NCBI RefSeq assembly: GCF_010682105.1
Contig: NZ_JAAGWH010000041.1
Coordinates: 80,503-144,502, forward strand
Direction of reading: 5' to 3'
DNA length: 64,000 nt
DNA from: Modestobacter muralis
GTDB taxonomy: Bacteria; Actinomycetota; Actinomycetes; Mycobacteriales; Geodermatophilaceae
The translations under genes and the position numbers were made by a program. This document shows positions 17,784-26,187 of this stretch, piece by piece; within the stretch, counting starts at the first letter, position 1; each line of letters opens with the position of its first letter. The notes beneath the pieces are model-generated. The model was not told the DNA's origin and ran no database searches. It saw nothing but the letters and a program-made list of their open reading frames with translations.

Positions 17784-17870
17784 GCCGCCGATCCTGCCAC
17801 CGGCCCCTGCGCGTGACCCGACGGAGCCTCGGTTATGCTCTTCCACGGCGCTCTTCGGTGCGCCTCACCT

Positions 17871-17955
17871 GTCCGGGTGGCGGAATGGCAGACGCGCTAG
17901 CTTGAGGTGCTAGTGCCCTTTATCGGGCGTGGGGGTTCAAGTCCCCCCTCGGACA
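17871..17955 (+). tRNA. tRNA-Leu (anticodon GAG)
   Basis: A complete class II tRNA of 85 bases. The acceptor stem GTCCGGG pairs with CTCGGAC (one G-T), and discriminator A is at 17955; CCA is not encoded. The anticodon stem CTAGC/GCTAG encloses the loop TTGAGGT, giving anticodon GAG at 17904-17906, which reads CTC and CTT. The long variable arm (TGCCCTTTATCGGGCG) and the T arm GGGGG-TTCAAGT-CCCCC are intact. A TATGCT box at 17834-17839 may be its -10 element. I found no repeat of its 3' end elsewhere in the window. Confidence 0.97.
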
Positions 17956-18176
17956 CAGAGTCGACTCCCACGGTCTTCGGTCCGGCGGGTTCTCCGCGCC
18001 CAGCGTCGGCACGTCCACTCCAGGCCTGCGGGTGGGTGCCGCGTCCGCAGGTTCCCCGTACGTGGTCCGAGGTCGACCGGACCGGGGACGTACTCCTCGA
18101 GCGCCGGCCATCCTGCCCGCCGGCGTACCGCGCCACCCGCATGGCCGGCCGGCGCACGGACCCCGCAGACTGGGGC

Positions 18177-18632
18177 GTGCTCACGACTCGGAAGCGCTCG
18201 ATCGCCCTCGTCCTGCTGGCTGCCGGGGTGGCGACAGCAGCCTGCTCCGGCGGCGAGCCGACGGGCGGCGCCACCGCAGGGGACGCGGTCACCGCTGCGC
18301 GTACCGCGGCCTCCCCCCGTCAGGCGGACCCCGCACAGTTCGCCACGGCGGTCGGCGATCCGCGCACCTTCGCGATCAACGTGCACGTGCCCGACGCGGG
18401 CTCGATCCCCGGCACCGACGTCGCCATCCCCTACGACCAGATCCAGATGCGCGCGGCTCAGCTCCCCCGGGACCGCAGCACACCGTTGGCCGTGTACTGC
18501 CGCAGTGGCCGGATGAGTGCTGAGGCCCTGCCGGTGCTCACCGAGCTGGGCTACACGGACGTCGTGGAACTCAGCGGCGGCATGGACGCCTGGGTGGCAG
18601 ACGGGCGGGAACTGCTGCCTCCGGTCGGCTGA
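18177..18632 (+). CDS. Rhodanese-domain lipoprotein
   Basis: This 151-residue secreted protein has a lipoprotein signal (TTRKRSIALVLLAAGVATAAC, lipobox ATAAC with the cysteine near residue 22). A linker leads to one rhodanese domain, with active-site loop YCRSGRMS giving a catalytic Cys persulfide site and the usual GYTDVVELSGGMDAW end. The rhodanese would sit on the outer face of the membrane. The start is GTG 18177; an ATG at 18141 is in frame but would spoil the signal peptide. It is convergent with the multicopper oxidase, and the cluster suggests a role with sulfur or metals. Confidence 0.82.
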   Translation: MLTTRKRSIALVLLAAGVATAACSGGEPTGGATAGDAVTAARTAASPRQADPAQFATAVGDPRTFAINVHVPDAGSIPGTDVAIPYDQIQMRAAQLPRDRSTPLAVYCRSGRMSAEALPVLTELGYTDVVELSGGMDAWVADGRELLPPVG

Positions 18633-18713
18633 TCGGTCGGCCTGCGTCCCCCCAGCCGGTGGGTCGGGCACCGAGCCAGCGGTCGGCCGGACGACCGGCT
18701 CCGCACGGAACCG

Positions 18714-20264
18714 TCAGCGCAGGTAGGACACCACCGAGGTCATGCCGAGTTCTGCGTGGTAGACGTTGTGGCAGTGGACCAGCCACTGACCCGGGTTGTC
18801 GGCGTCGAAGTCCACTGCGAGCTTCTGCATCGGCAGCACGTTGACGGTGTCCTTGCGCAGGCCCCGGCCGGGCTGGTCGGCGACCGCGAAGGTGTGCCCG
18901 TGCAGGTGCATCGGGTGGAACATCATGGACTGGTTGTCGAACACCAGGCGCACCCGTTCGCCGCTGCGGATGTCCAGCGGCTCGTGGTCGGGGAACGCCT
19001 TCCCGTTGATCAGCCAACGGCGGCCGCCATCGCCCATGGCGAGTGCGATGTCCAGGGTCCGGTCGGGGCTGCGGCTGGGCAGCGCGACCTCATCGGTCGG
19101 CGAGAGGTCGCTGTAGGAGAGCAACCGACCGGTCAGCTCGGTCGGCCGGGTGTCCGGGGCGGGCGCTCGGCCTGATGCCGTCCGCAGCAGCGCGAAGCCG
19201 GCCGGGTCGTCCTTGCCCTCGGGGAACGCGACGATCGGGAAGGCGCCGTCCCCCGCGGTGACGACGACGTCGTACCGCTCGCCCATGCCGATGATCAGGG
19301 AATCGACGTCGACCGGTCGGACGGGGAAGCCGTCCGCGTGCGTGACGGTCAGCCGGTGGCCACCGATCGCGAGACGATAGGCGGTGTCACCCCCGGAGTT
19401 CACCATCCGGAACCGGATGCGCCGGCCGGGGGCGGAGGTGACCGTGAAGGGCGCCGCGGGCAGTCGACCGTTGATCAGGTGGGCGGGATAGGCCACGTCG
19501 CCGGTGTCGTCGCCGAGCGGCTTCTGCGGATCGGCCGGCCCGGCGCCCCCCATGTCCCCCATGTCCATGTCCCCCATGGACATGCCGTTCATGCTCATGC
19601 CGTCGCGGCGGAACCCGGCGAGCAGGTCGTCCGGGGCGGCACCGAGGCCGTCGGTCCAGTCGTCGAGGACCAGGACGACCTCCTCGTCGTAGTTCGCCGG
19701 CTCGGCCGGGTCCTCGACGACCAGCGGCGCCTGCAGGCCCCGGTCGAGCTGCACTCCCACATGGGGGTGGAAGAAGTAGCTGCCGGCGTGCGGCAGGACG
19801 AAGCGGTACTCGAACGTGCCGCCGGGCTCGACCGGGTCCTGGGTCACTCCGGGGACACCGTCCATGTCGTTGCGGAGGGCGACACCGTGCCAGTGGATCG
19901 ACGTGGCCTCCGGCAGGTCGTTGGTCAGGATCACCCTGAGCTCGTCACCGACGGTGGCGCGGATCTCCGTACCCGGCAGCGAACCGTCGAAGGCCCACGT
20001 CTGCACGGTCCTCCCGCCCAGGTCGATGGTGGCCGGGGCCGCCCGGAGACTGCGGCGCACCACCTGTCCGGTGGTGGCTCGGGCGGCCTCCGCCTCGGCG
20101 ACTGCGACCGACGTCGGACCGATCGGCGCAGCCTGGGCGTTCGAACCGCCATCGCGGAACCGCGTACCGACGACGCCACCCCCGACCACGAGCGCACCGA
20201 CCCCGCCGAGCTGGAGGAAGCGACGGCGGCTCAGCGGCATGCGATCCGACGGGGCGTTGGGCAC
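18714..20264 (-). CDS. Multicopper oxidase with Met-rich insert (copper-oxidase type)
   Basis: This three-domain multicopper oxidase of 516 residues would oxidise Cu(I) or phenols with O2 outside the membrane. A Tat signal starts it (SRRRFLQLGGVGALVVGGG). Copper ligands are in SIHWHGVAL, YFFHPHVGV, FHPMHLHGHTF and WLVHCHNVYHAELGM, the last carrying the type 1 site H, C, H and M. A Met-rich insert (residues about 255-275, MSMNGMSMGDMDMGDM) resembles the copper-sensing loop of CueO/PcoA-type enzymes. The start is GTG 20264 with AGAGG 7 bases away; ATG 20240 is an alternative. A palindrome lies about 100 bases upstream. Confidence 0.92.
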   Translation of the reverse strand: MPNAPSDRMPLSRRRFLQLGGVGALVVGGGVVGTRFRDGGSNAQAAPIGPTSVAVAEAEAARATTGQVVRRSLRAAPATIDLGGRTVQTWAFDGSLPGTEIRATVGDELRVILTNDLPEATSIHWHGVALRNDMDGVPGVTQDPVEPGGTFEYRFVLPHAGSYFFHPHVGVQLDRGLQAPLVVEDPAEPANYDEEVVLVLDDWTDGLGAAPDDLLAGFRRDGMSMNGMSMGDMDMGDMGGAGPADPQKPLGDDTGDVAYPAHLINGRLPAAPFTVTSAPGRRIRFRMVNSGGDTAYRLAIGGHRLTVTHADGFPVRPVDVDSLIIGMGERYDVVVTAGDGAFPIVAFPEGKDDPAGFALLRTASGRAPAPDTRPTELTGRLLSYSDLSPTDEVALPSRSPDRTLDIALAMGDGGRRWLINGKAFPDHEPLDIRSGERVRLVFDNQSMMFHPMHLHGHTFAVADQPGRGLRKDTVNVLPMQKLAVDFDADNPGQWLVHCHNVYHAELGMTSVVSYLR

Positions 20265-20359
20265 GGCATGGCCTCTCGGGCTCGACGACGGCTGGGCCCG
20301 GGGGGCTTCCGCGCCACCGCGGACGACGCCGACCGGGAACCGGCACAATCATGTCTGCC

Positions 20360-20378
20360 ACTACGACTGCCGCGTAGT
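20360..20378. promoter_or_regulatory. Palindrome upstream of the multicopper oxidase gene (site A)
   Basis: ACTACG-N7-CGTAGT is a perfect 6-bp inverted repeat 96-114 bases upstream of the oxidase GTG. Its CTAC/GTAG half-sites resemble the two stronger sites in this cluster (21131-21151 and 23276-23294), although the half-sites are 2 bases closer together. It is a candidate operator for a shared regulator. Confidence 0.45.
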
Positions 20379-20608
20379 TGTGCGAGATCGGCCGGTGGCC
20401 GGGGCCCGACCTGAGGACGCCCCGGTGCGCTCCCACGGGCGGCGGTCGATGTCTGCCAAGGGGAGTCGACGCGCTCGCCGGCGACGCCGTGGGCCCGCCG
20501 CGGCTCCCTGCCGCTGCCGTGCCACTGCGTCGGCCCGACCGGTCGCTGGTGGTCCCGGGGCCGACCACCGGCGTCGAGCTCAGCTCGGGCCGTACCTAAG
20601 GTGATGGG
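20379..20608 (+). promoter_or_regulatory. Intergenic region with leaderless-type promoter for the next gene
   Basis: Between the oxidase control site and the next gene there is no supported coding frame. TAAGGT at 20597-20602 fits the TANNNT -10 box and ends 6 bases before the GTG at 20609, again suggesting a leaderless transcript. The rest (20379-20596) shows nothing I can name. Confidence 0.4.
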
Positions 20609-21097
20609 GTGACCCGCCCCGACTCGGACGGGCGAGGGCGCCCACGCCGCACCATCGTCGTCGCAGCTGCGTGGATCCTGCCGCTGCTCGCCGTCGTGTC
20701 GCTCACGGCTCGGGCAGCCATCGACCTGGTCGGGCAGCAGAGGCAGGACGGGCCCCCCGCGACGCTGTTCGATCCCCGCCCGGGCCCGACGTACAGTTCC
20801 GTGCCCGCCGGCGACGCCGACCAGGTGCACGATGCGCTCCACCGTGTCGGTGAGACCTGCGCCCAGGCCCCGGAGACGCGCGCGCCCGACTCGCCGGCTC
20901 GCGACGTGGACGTGATCATCGACTTCGCGCGCCGCCATCCGGACGGCCAGTTCGACATCGATGACGAACAGGGCACCGCGCTGTCCCTGCTCCTGGTGGT
21001 CCGGGAGGAGCTGCAGTCCTGTGACCCGGCGCTCGTCCCTCGAGTCGACGCACTCATCCCGTCGCGCCATGTGACGTCCACCGCGCCGGGGGCCTGA
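20609..21097 (+). CDS. Hypothetical membrane-anchored protein
   Basis: This 162-residue protein has an N-terminal uncleaved membrane helix (TIVVAAAWILPLLAVVSLTARAAI, residues 15-38). An extracytoplasmic part of about 120 residues contains two cysteines (GETCAQAP and LQSCDPAL) that could form a disulfide. The family is not recognised. The start is GTG 20609 behind a leaderless-type -10 box. It lies inside the copper-type cluster, directly before the DUF305 gene, but no function can be stated. Confidence 0.7.
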   Translation: MTRPDSDGRGRPRRTIVVAAAWILPLLAVVSLTARAAIDLVGQQRQDGPPATLFDPRPGPTYSSVPAGDADQVHDALHRVGETCAQAPETRAPDSPARDVDVIIDFARRHPDGQFDIDDEQGTALSLLLVVREELQSCDPALVPRVDALIPSRHVTSTAPGA

Positions 21098-21130
21098 GGC
21101 AGACCCCGGTGAACTTCAACGGGCGCATTC

Positions 21131-21151
21131 ACTACTAGCGCGGGTAGTAGT
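21131..21151. promoter_or_regulatory. Palindrome upstream of the DUF305 gene (site B)
   Basis: ACTACTA-N7-TAGTAGT, a perfect 7-bp inverted repeat, lies 34 bases after the preceding stop and 162 bases before the DUF305 GTG. Its core CTACTA-N7-TAGTAG is identical in half-sites and spacing to site C at 23276-23294, and the first nine bases CTACTAGCG are shared. Confidence 0.6.
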
Positions 21152-21312
21152 CGACGCGCTCCGTAGTCGCCGCACCGATTCCACACATCCGTCACGCCGA
21201 TCGACCGTCGAGGCGTACGTCTCGGGTAGCCCCGTCGAGAGCGGCCCGGACCCGGGCCGCCATCGGTGCGGTTGCTCGGTCATGGCCGCCGCAGACGACC
21301 AAGGAGTCCTTC

Positions 21313-22113
21313 GTGCCCTCTGCCTCGACCCACTCCCCCGCGCGCGGCCGGCTGGCCATGGCGGTGATCGGCACCAGCGCCTGGACCGCGTTGCTCATCG
21401 CCTCCGGCGGTCTCCCCCAAGCCGCTGCCGACAGCCACACGAGCGCGCCGGCCAGCTCGGCGCCGGCGAGCAGCCCGGCGCCGAGTTCCAGCGCCCCTCA
21501 GGGCCAGACGGCCAGTCCGACCGACGTCAGGTTCGCCTCGATGATGGCCGCCCATCACCAGATGGGGATCGAGCTCACCCAGATGGCGATGGACAAGTCG
21601 AGCACACCCGGCGTCCGGGAGATCGCGCAGGAGGAGATGCAGTCGCAGCAGGAGCAGCTGCCCACCCTGAAGACCATCGCGGCATCGGGCTCCGCGACCC
21701 ATGAGCAGGAGGCGCCGCTGATGACGTTCAACCAGCAGGAGATGGACGAGCTGGAAAGCCTCACCGGTGAGGCCTTCGACATGAAGTGGCTCGACGTCTT
21801 CAGCAGCCACCACATGGCGGCGATCATGATGGCCGACACCGCGCTGCCGGGTGCGACCAGCGACGAGGCGAAGGCCGTCGAGCAGGAGATCCACGACGGC
21901 CAGCTGGAGACGCTGCAGAAGATGAACACCCTGCGCGACCAGCTGCGCGGTTCCCAGACGTCCGTGGTGCCCAGCGGTGCTGCCGACACCGGCGGCGGCA
22001 GCACCGCCGGCCTGGAGGACACGGGTCTGCTCGTCGGCGGCGGTGCGCTGCTGGCCACCGGGCTCGCTGTCGGCGCCGTCGCCGTCCGGCGCCGCGCGGC
22101 GACCAGCCGCTGA
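21313..22113 (+). CDS. Exported DUF305 protein with sortase-type C-terminal signal
   Basis: This 266-residue protein has an N-terminal signal peptide (about residues 14-40), then a Ser/Ala/Pro linker. The DUF305 four-helix domain carries two metal-type motifs, SMMAAHHQMGIELTQMA and FSSHHMAAIMMAD (HHxM, typical of copper-associated members). A Gly-rich spacer leads to LEDTG (residues 234-238), a hydrophobic helix and RRR. This tripartite tail is a cell-wall sorting signal in design, although the motif is LEDTG and not LPXTG. The next gene is a sortase. The start is GTG 21313 with AAGGAG 6 bases upstream. Copper binding is inferred from family and context. Confidence 0.88.
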   Translation: MPSASTHSPARGRLAMAVIGTSAWTALLIASGGLPQAAADSHTSAPASSAPASSPAPSSSAPQGQTASPTDVRFASMMAAHHQMGIELTQMAMDKSSTPGVREIAQEEMQSQQEQLPTLKTIAASGSATHEQEAPLMTFNQQEMDELESLTGEAFDMKWLDVFSSHHMAAIMMADTALPGATSDEAKAVEQEIHDGQLETLQKMNTLRDQLRGSQTSVVPSGAADTGGGSTAGLEDTGLLVGGGALLATGLAVGAVAVRRRAATSR

Positions 22114-22135
22114 CGCCACACCCCGGTCGACGCAG

Positions 22136-22843
22136 ATGACCAGCGACGAGCAGCACGCCCACCGCCGGCCCGTGATGTCCGTGGTCGCCGTGCTGCTCGT
22201 CGTGGGCGGCCTGCTGGCCCTGATCACCGGCTTCAGTGCCCAGGTCGAGCCACCGCCACCGCCACCGCCCGCGTCGGCGGTGGCGCCCGCGGCGATCCCG
22301 GGTCGGTCCGAGCCGGCAGGAGCGCCAGCGGACCCGACGGGACCGTCGTCACCGACCGCGTCGGCCGTGGTGCCAGCGCTCCCCGGGTCCGTACCGACGC
22401 GGCTGGACATCCCCGCCATCGGCGTGGCGTCCGACCTGCTCCAGTTGGGCCTCAACCCGGACGACACCGTGGAGGTGCCCCCGCTGAGCAAGGACTCCCC
22501 TGCCGGCTGGTACCAGTACTCGGTCGCGCCCGGGGAGGTCGGGCCTGCGGTGGTCCTGGGACACGTGGACTCCGCCGAGTACGGACCGGGCGTCTTCTTC
22601 GAACTCGGTGCGCTGCTGCCCGGGGACAGCGTCTCCGTCACCCGCGCCGACGGCGTCACCGCCGTGTTCCGGGTCGACCGGGTCGCCAGCTACCCGAAGG
22701 CCGCGTTCCCCACCGACGAGGTGTACGGCGACACCGCACGACCGGAGCTGCGTCTGATCACCTGCGGAGGGACCTTCGACAGCGACTCGCGGAGCTACCT
22801 GGACAACGTCATCGTCTTCGCGTCCTTCGTCGGTCCCGCATGA
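22136..22843 (+). CDS. Class F sortase
   Basis: This 235-residue membrane-anchored transpeptidase has an N-terminal helix (VMSVVAVLLVVGGLLALITG) and a Pro/Ala-rich stalk (residues 35-80). The sortase barrel has catalytic H in VVLGHVDS, C in LRLITCGGTFD and R in SRSYLDNVIVFA, the pattern of actinobacterial class F sortases. The gene starts 22 bases after the DUF305 gene. The sorting-like tail on that protein makes it the likely substrate. It would cut the tail and attach the protein to the wall or to an acceptor. Confidence 0.9.
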   Translation: MTSDEQHAHRRPVMSVVAVLLVVGGLLALITGFSAQVEPPPPPPPASAVAPAAIPGRSEPAGAPADPTGPSSPTASAVVPALPGSVPTRLDIPAIGVASDLLQLGLNPDDTVEVPPLSKDSPAGWYQYSVAPGEVGPAVVLGHVDSAEYGPGVFFELGALLPGDSVSVTRADGVTAVFRVDRVASYPKAAFPTDEVYGDTARPELRLITCGGTFDSDSRSYLDNVIVFASFVGPA

Positions 22844-22934
22844 GGCGACCAACGTCCCTGGATCACACCCGGGTCGCCAGGTCGGCTGTTCCGGCCGCCC
22901 CGCTCTCGCGGACTGCCGGCAGTGGTGGCGGCCT

Positions 22935-23210
22935 TCACTGACCGGCCAGGACAGCCCCGAGGATGAAGACGACAGCGGCGGCTGGGTATCCGGCAACCAG
23001 GTCCACGAAGCCGGAGGGCTGGTCACCGAAGGCGCCGATGTGGCCGAGCCAGTGCGTGACGGCGATGAGAACGCCCAGCGCCATCAGGACCTGTCCGATG
23101 CGGACGTTCCGGCGCTTACGGCGATAGGCCCGCAGGCGTTCGGCGTCCCGCCGTTCCGCGGTCGGCCCAGCAGTGGTCCCCGGACCGTCAGCCTCGCGTC
23201 TGCCCCTCAT
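22935..23210 (-). CDS. Small two-helix membrane protein
   Basis: This 91-residue protein has a basic, charged N-terminus (ERLRAYRRKRRNVR) followed by two membrane helices (IGQVLMALGVLIAVTHWLGHIGA and LVAGYPAAAVVFILGAVLAGQ). The start is ATG 23210 with GGAGG 6 bases upstream. A palindrome of the cluster type lies 66-84 bases upstream, so it probably belongs to the same regulon as the DUF305 and oxidase genes. No family is recognised. Confidence 0.7.
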   Translation of the reverse strand: MRGRREADGPGTTAGPTAERRDAERLRAYRRKRRNVRIGQVLMALGVLIAVTHWLGHIGAFGDQPSGFVDLVAGYPAAAVVFILGAVLAGQ

Positions 23211-23275
23211 GACCCGCCTCCTGCCCGTGTGCAGGCATCGCCCCCGCACTCATGACGACCCCGACGGGAGCGTCC

Positions 23276-23294
23276 CTACTAGCGACATTAGTAG
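23276..23294. promoter_or_regulatory. Palindrome upstream of the small membrane protein gene (site C)
   Basis: CTACTA-N7-TAGTAG is a perfect inverted repeat with the same half-sites and spacer length as site B 2.1 kb away. It lies 66-84 bases before the ATG of the minus-strand gene. To its right is decayed DNA, so the intact partner gene is the one on the left. Confidence 0.6.
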
Positions 23295-23477
23295 ACGCTC
23301 GAGGAGACGGTCCACCTCGCCACACAGGGGACGGCATCGGTCACAGCCCCGGCCGTTGCTCGGCTTCGCCGTACACCTCTCCACCAGACCGACGCCTGCG
23401 ACCGGTGGAGCACTGCGGCCGTATCACGTCCCCTCCTGCCGGAGGGGGGCGACCCGCCGGTCAGCGCCGGGGCGTCA

Positions 23478-23845
23478 CGCCCCGGCCTGGAGACGGAGGC
23501 CGGCGAGCGGGAGGTCACGGCCCGCGAGGGACTGGTCGGCGTCGTCGTGCACGGCGAACTCGTCGACGACGGTGTTCACGACGGGGAAGCCACCGGGTCG
23601 AACGGGCGCCTCGTCCGCGACACCGGCGATGTGGCCTCACGGCCGACCGTGCCGTCGAGGGCCCCCTGCGGCGGCTGCTGCCCCGGTCGGCCGCGGTGCC
23701 GATCACGAAGCCCGGCACGGCCGAGAAGGCGTGGAAGCTCCGCCTGGGCGTGAGGTCCAGCCGCAGCACCTGCTCCCCCAGCAGCGCGTAGAGCAGCAGC
23801 GCGTTGGGCGCCCACTCGCTCCCCTGAGGCGGCCTGCTGCTCGCC
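23478..23845 (-). pseudogene. Unidentified decayed minus-strand gene
   Basis: Protein-like stretches in different minus-strand frames suggest a broken gene. Near 23700-23840 a frame reads WAPNALLLYALLGEQVLRL and then SFHAFSAVPGFVIGTAADRG. Near 23480-23620 another frame reads GVADEAPVRPGGFPVVNTVV and DEFAVHDDADQSLAG and ends at a stop. At least one frameshift lies between. The 5' end meets the MFS pseudogene on the other strand. I do not recognise the family, and the assignment is tentative. Confidence 0.35.
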
Positions 23846-25044
23846 GCCGGGTCGGCCGCCGACGGCTCGGCCGCTGCCGCGTCCTGCTCGTGGACTCGCC
23901 GCTCTCGGCTCACTCAACCGGTTGCCGTGGCCGTGCGGACGCCGGGTGCGCTGGTCGCGCTGCGCGGCGCGCTGGGTCGTGCGGCCGTGGCGACGGCCCC
24001 GATCACCAACTCGCCAGCCTTCCGGCTCCTCGAAGCCGAGGCCCTGCGTATGCGGGCGATGACGGTCACGATCGTCGTCGGCATGAACGGCTTCGTCCTC
24101 GGGCCGGTGCTGGGCGGCACGGCGTTGGCGCACGTGTCGTGGCAGTGGCTGCTGGTGGTCAACGCACCCATCGCACCCATCGCGTGGGTCGGCGTGCGCC
24201 TCGGCGTCCCGGCCGACCGTCCCGAGGACCGCACCGGCGACGCGCCGGACCTGCTGGGCGCCGCGCTCAGCATCGCCACGATCGGGCTGGCCTGCCACAC
24301 CCTGACCAGCGGCGTCGAGCACGGCTGGCTGGAACTGCCCACCTAGAGCTCCGCCGCGGTCGCCGGACTCGCACTCGCACTTGCCGCCGCATTCCGCCAC
24401 GAGCGTCGCATGCGCCAGCCGATGCTGGACCTCACCGTCTTCGGCGGGGGCACCGTCCGGAGCGCAACGCTCGGTCAGCTCGGCACCTCGGTCGCGCTGG
24501 CCGGCGTCCTGTCCGAGCCCATCCTGCACGTACCGGTACACCTGCACCTGGAGCCCCGTGCATGCCTGGCCGGTCAAGTTCCCGCTCACCCTCACGACGA
24601 TCGCCGCCACCCCGTCTCCGAGGCCTCGCCAAGCGGTTCGGCCACCGCGTCGCCTGCCTGGTCGGCGCCGCCCTGCTGGCCGGCGCCCTCGCCGGCGTGG
24701 CCATGAGCCTCGACCACGGCTACCCCGCGGTCGCCGCCCGCATGGCACGCTGACCATCGGCCCACGGACGGTGATGACCATCTGCGCGGTCACGATCGTC
24801 AGCGCCTGCCGAACGACCGCACCTCCCTGGGCGCCGCGCTCAAGGACCCCGCGCAGGAGGTCGGGAGCAGTGTCGGCACCGCTGTCGTCGTACTCTCATC
24901 GCCGCACTCGGCACCGTCGCCCCGCCCGCCGGCGCGTGGAGCTGGTCGGCTTCTTCTCCCACGGGGACGAGTCACCTGTGCCGCACTGGCGGTGATCCTC
25001 GGTCCGATCGCCGGTCTCGGCTCGCTGACCCTCATCGACTCCCG
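23827..25044 (+). pseudogene. MFS transporter pseudogene (DHA2/EmrB type)
   Basis: Pieces of a multidrug MFS exporter lie in successive plus-strand frames: GGLLLAAGSAAD and RRLGRCRVLLVDS (loop after TM2), PGALVALRGALGRAAVATAP, then GFVLGPVLGGTAL (motif C) in one frame. That frame hits TAG at 24343, continues intact behind it (RRMRQPMLDLTVFGG), then shifts. Later pieces are LRGLAKRFGHRVACLVGAAL, LKDPAQEVGSSVGTAVVV and VILGPIAGLGSLTLIDSR. At least one in-frame stop and several frameshifts show it is dead. It ends directly against the SDR fragment. Confidence 0.8.
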
Positions 25045-25047
25045 GGC

Positions 25048-25174
25048 CACGGACGACCACGTCCGCGCCGGCGGCCGCCAGGTCCGAGGCGATGGCCCGG
25101 CCGATCCCGTCGCCCGAGCCCGTGACCACGGCGGTCCTGCCGTCGATGCGTGTCGTGTGCGGGTGCTCCAGTCG
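25048..25174 (-). pseudogene. Truncated duplicate of the 5' end of the SDR gene at 29.7-30.5 kb
   Basis: Positions 25091-25174 match 30466-30549 at 80 of 84 bases, with weaker similarity continuing to about 25048. The minus-strand reading keeps IDGRTAVVTGSGDGIGRAIA and AAAGADVVV, the NAD-binding start of the SDR. It then breaks off into the MFS pseudogene. The start ATG of the intact gene is ACG here. It is evidence of a partial duplication and rearrangement. Confidence 0.85.
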
Positions 25175-25223
25175 CGGGAGCGAGGTGCTCGTCCCGCGCA
25201 TCCAAGCACCGGCCGCCCGGAGG

Positions 25224-26129
25224 TCAGCTGCGCGTCAGGCCCGCTCGCAGCTCGTCCATCGTCTGGGCCAGGCTCACCCGCGGCGTCCAGCCCCAGCGGC
25301 GCGCCCGGTCGGTGCGCAGCTGCCCGGTCCACACCGGCTCGTCGGTCCAGTTCGGCTCGACACCCAGGGCGTCGGTCACCGTGCCGAGGTAGTGCCCCCA
25401 CGTCGCCGGCTCGCCCGCGACCAGGACGGCGGTCGTGCTGCCGGCCACCGGCCCCTGCTCCGGGTCCTCATCGGTCGCGATCGCGCCGGTGGCGAGGTCG
25501 GCGACCAGTGCCGCCAGGTCCTCGACGTGCACCCACGCCCACGACCTGGCGGGGTTCTCCCGGCGCGCACCGGTGCGGGCTTCCTCCGGTCGCAGCGTGT
25601 TCCAGACCGACGTCGGCCCGGCCCCCGTGATCGCCGGCGGGCGGACCAGCACGGTGGTGAGACCACCGACCTCGGCGAGCGCGACGTCGGTGGCGTACTT
25701 CGTGTCGGGGTAGTCGCCGCTGCCCTCCGGGAGCAGCATGCCGTCCTCGGCGATGTCGCCCACGCCGGCCGAGCGGTCGTGGACCCCGGCCGTGGACAGG
25801 TGCACGAACCGGTCGACGCCTGCGTCGCGGGCCGCACGGGCAAGGACCGGCGTGCCCTCCACGGCCACCCGGTGCTGCACGTCCCGGGGTGAGCCCATCG
25901 GGTGCACCGTCGTGACGACGGCGTCGGCGCCGGAGACCACCGTGGCGGCGAAGGCCTCGTCGGCGAAGTCGCCGACGTGCTCGACGACCCCGTCGAGCAC
26001 GGGTGCGGTGCCCGCGCGCCGGACGACGGCGCGCACCTGCGCCGACCGCTGAACCAGGGCGCGGCACACGGCCGCGCCGACGAGTCCGTTGGCGCCGGTC
26101 ACCACGACGACGGGAGAGGAGCTGCTCAT
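25224..26129 (-). CDS. NAD(P)-binding epimerase/reductase (extended SDR)
   Basis: This 301-residue extended short-chain dehydrogenase has a nucleotide-binding VVVTGANGLVGAAVCRAL at the N-terminus (TGxxGxxG). DAVVTTVHPMG and RFVHLSTAGVHD follow, and the catalytic Y and K are in GDYPDTKYATDVALAE (YxxxK read as YPDTK). LVRPPAITGAG is the substrate-binding block. The start is ATG 26129; a GTG 9 bases upstream (26138) is in frame. The substrate is unknown. It follows the monooxygenase gene on the same strand by 58 bases and may act with it. Confidence 0.85.
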   Translation of the reverse strand: MSSSSPVVVVTGANGLVGAAVCRALVQRSAQVRAVVRRAGTAPVLDGVVEHVGDFADEAFAATVVSGADAVVTTVHPMGSPRDVQHRVAVEGTPVLARAARDAGVDRFVHLSTAGVHDRSAGVGDIAEDGMLLPEGSGDYPDTKYATDVALAEVGGLTTVLVRPPAITGAGPTSVWNTLRPEEARTGARRENPARSWAWVHVEDLAALVADLATGAIATDEDPEQGPVAGSTTAVLVAGEPATWGHYLGTVTDALGVEPNWTDEPVWTGQLRTDRARRWGWTPRVSLAQTMDELRAGLTRS

Positions 26130-26187
26130 GAGCTCCACCCTGCCACTGGCCGCCCGGCGTCCTCCCGACAGCGCCGGCCCCGAGGGG

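Noticed and set aside
17871..24000. Genomic island inserted at tRNA-Leu
   Set aside because: The tRNA is followed by cluster and decayed genes, but I found no repeat of its 3' end in the window and no integrase next to it.
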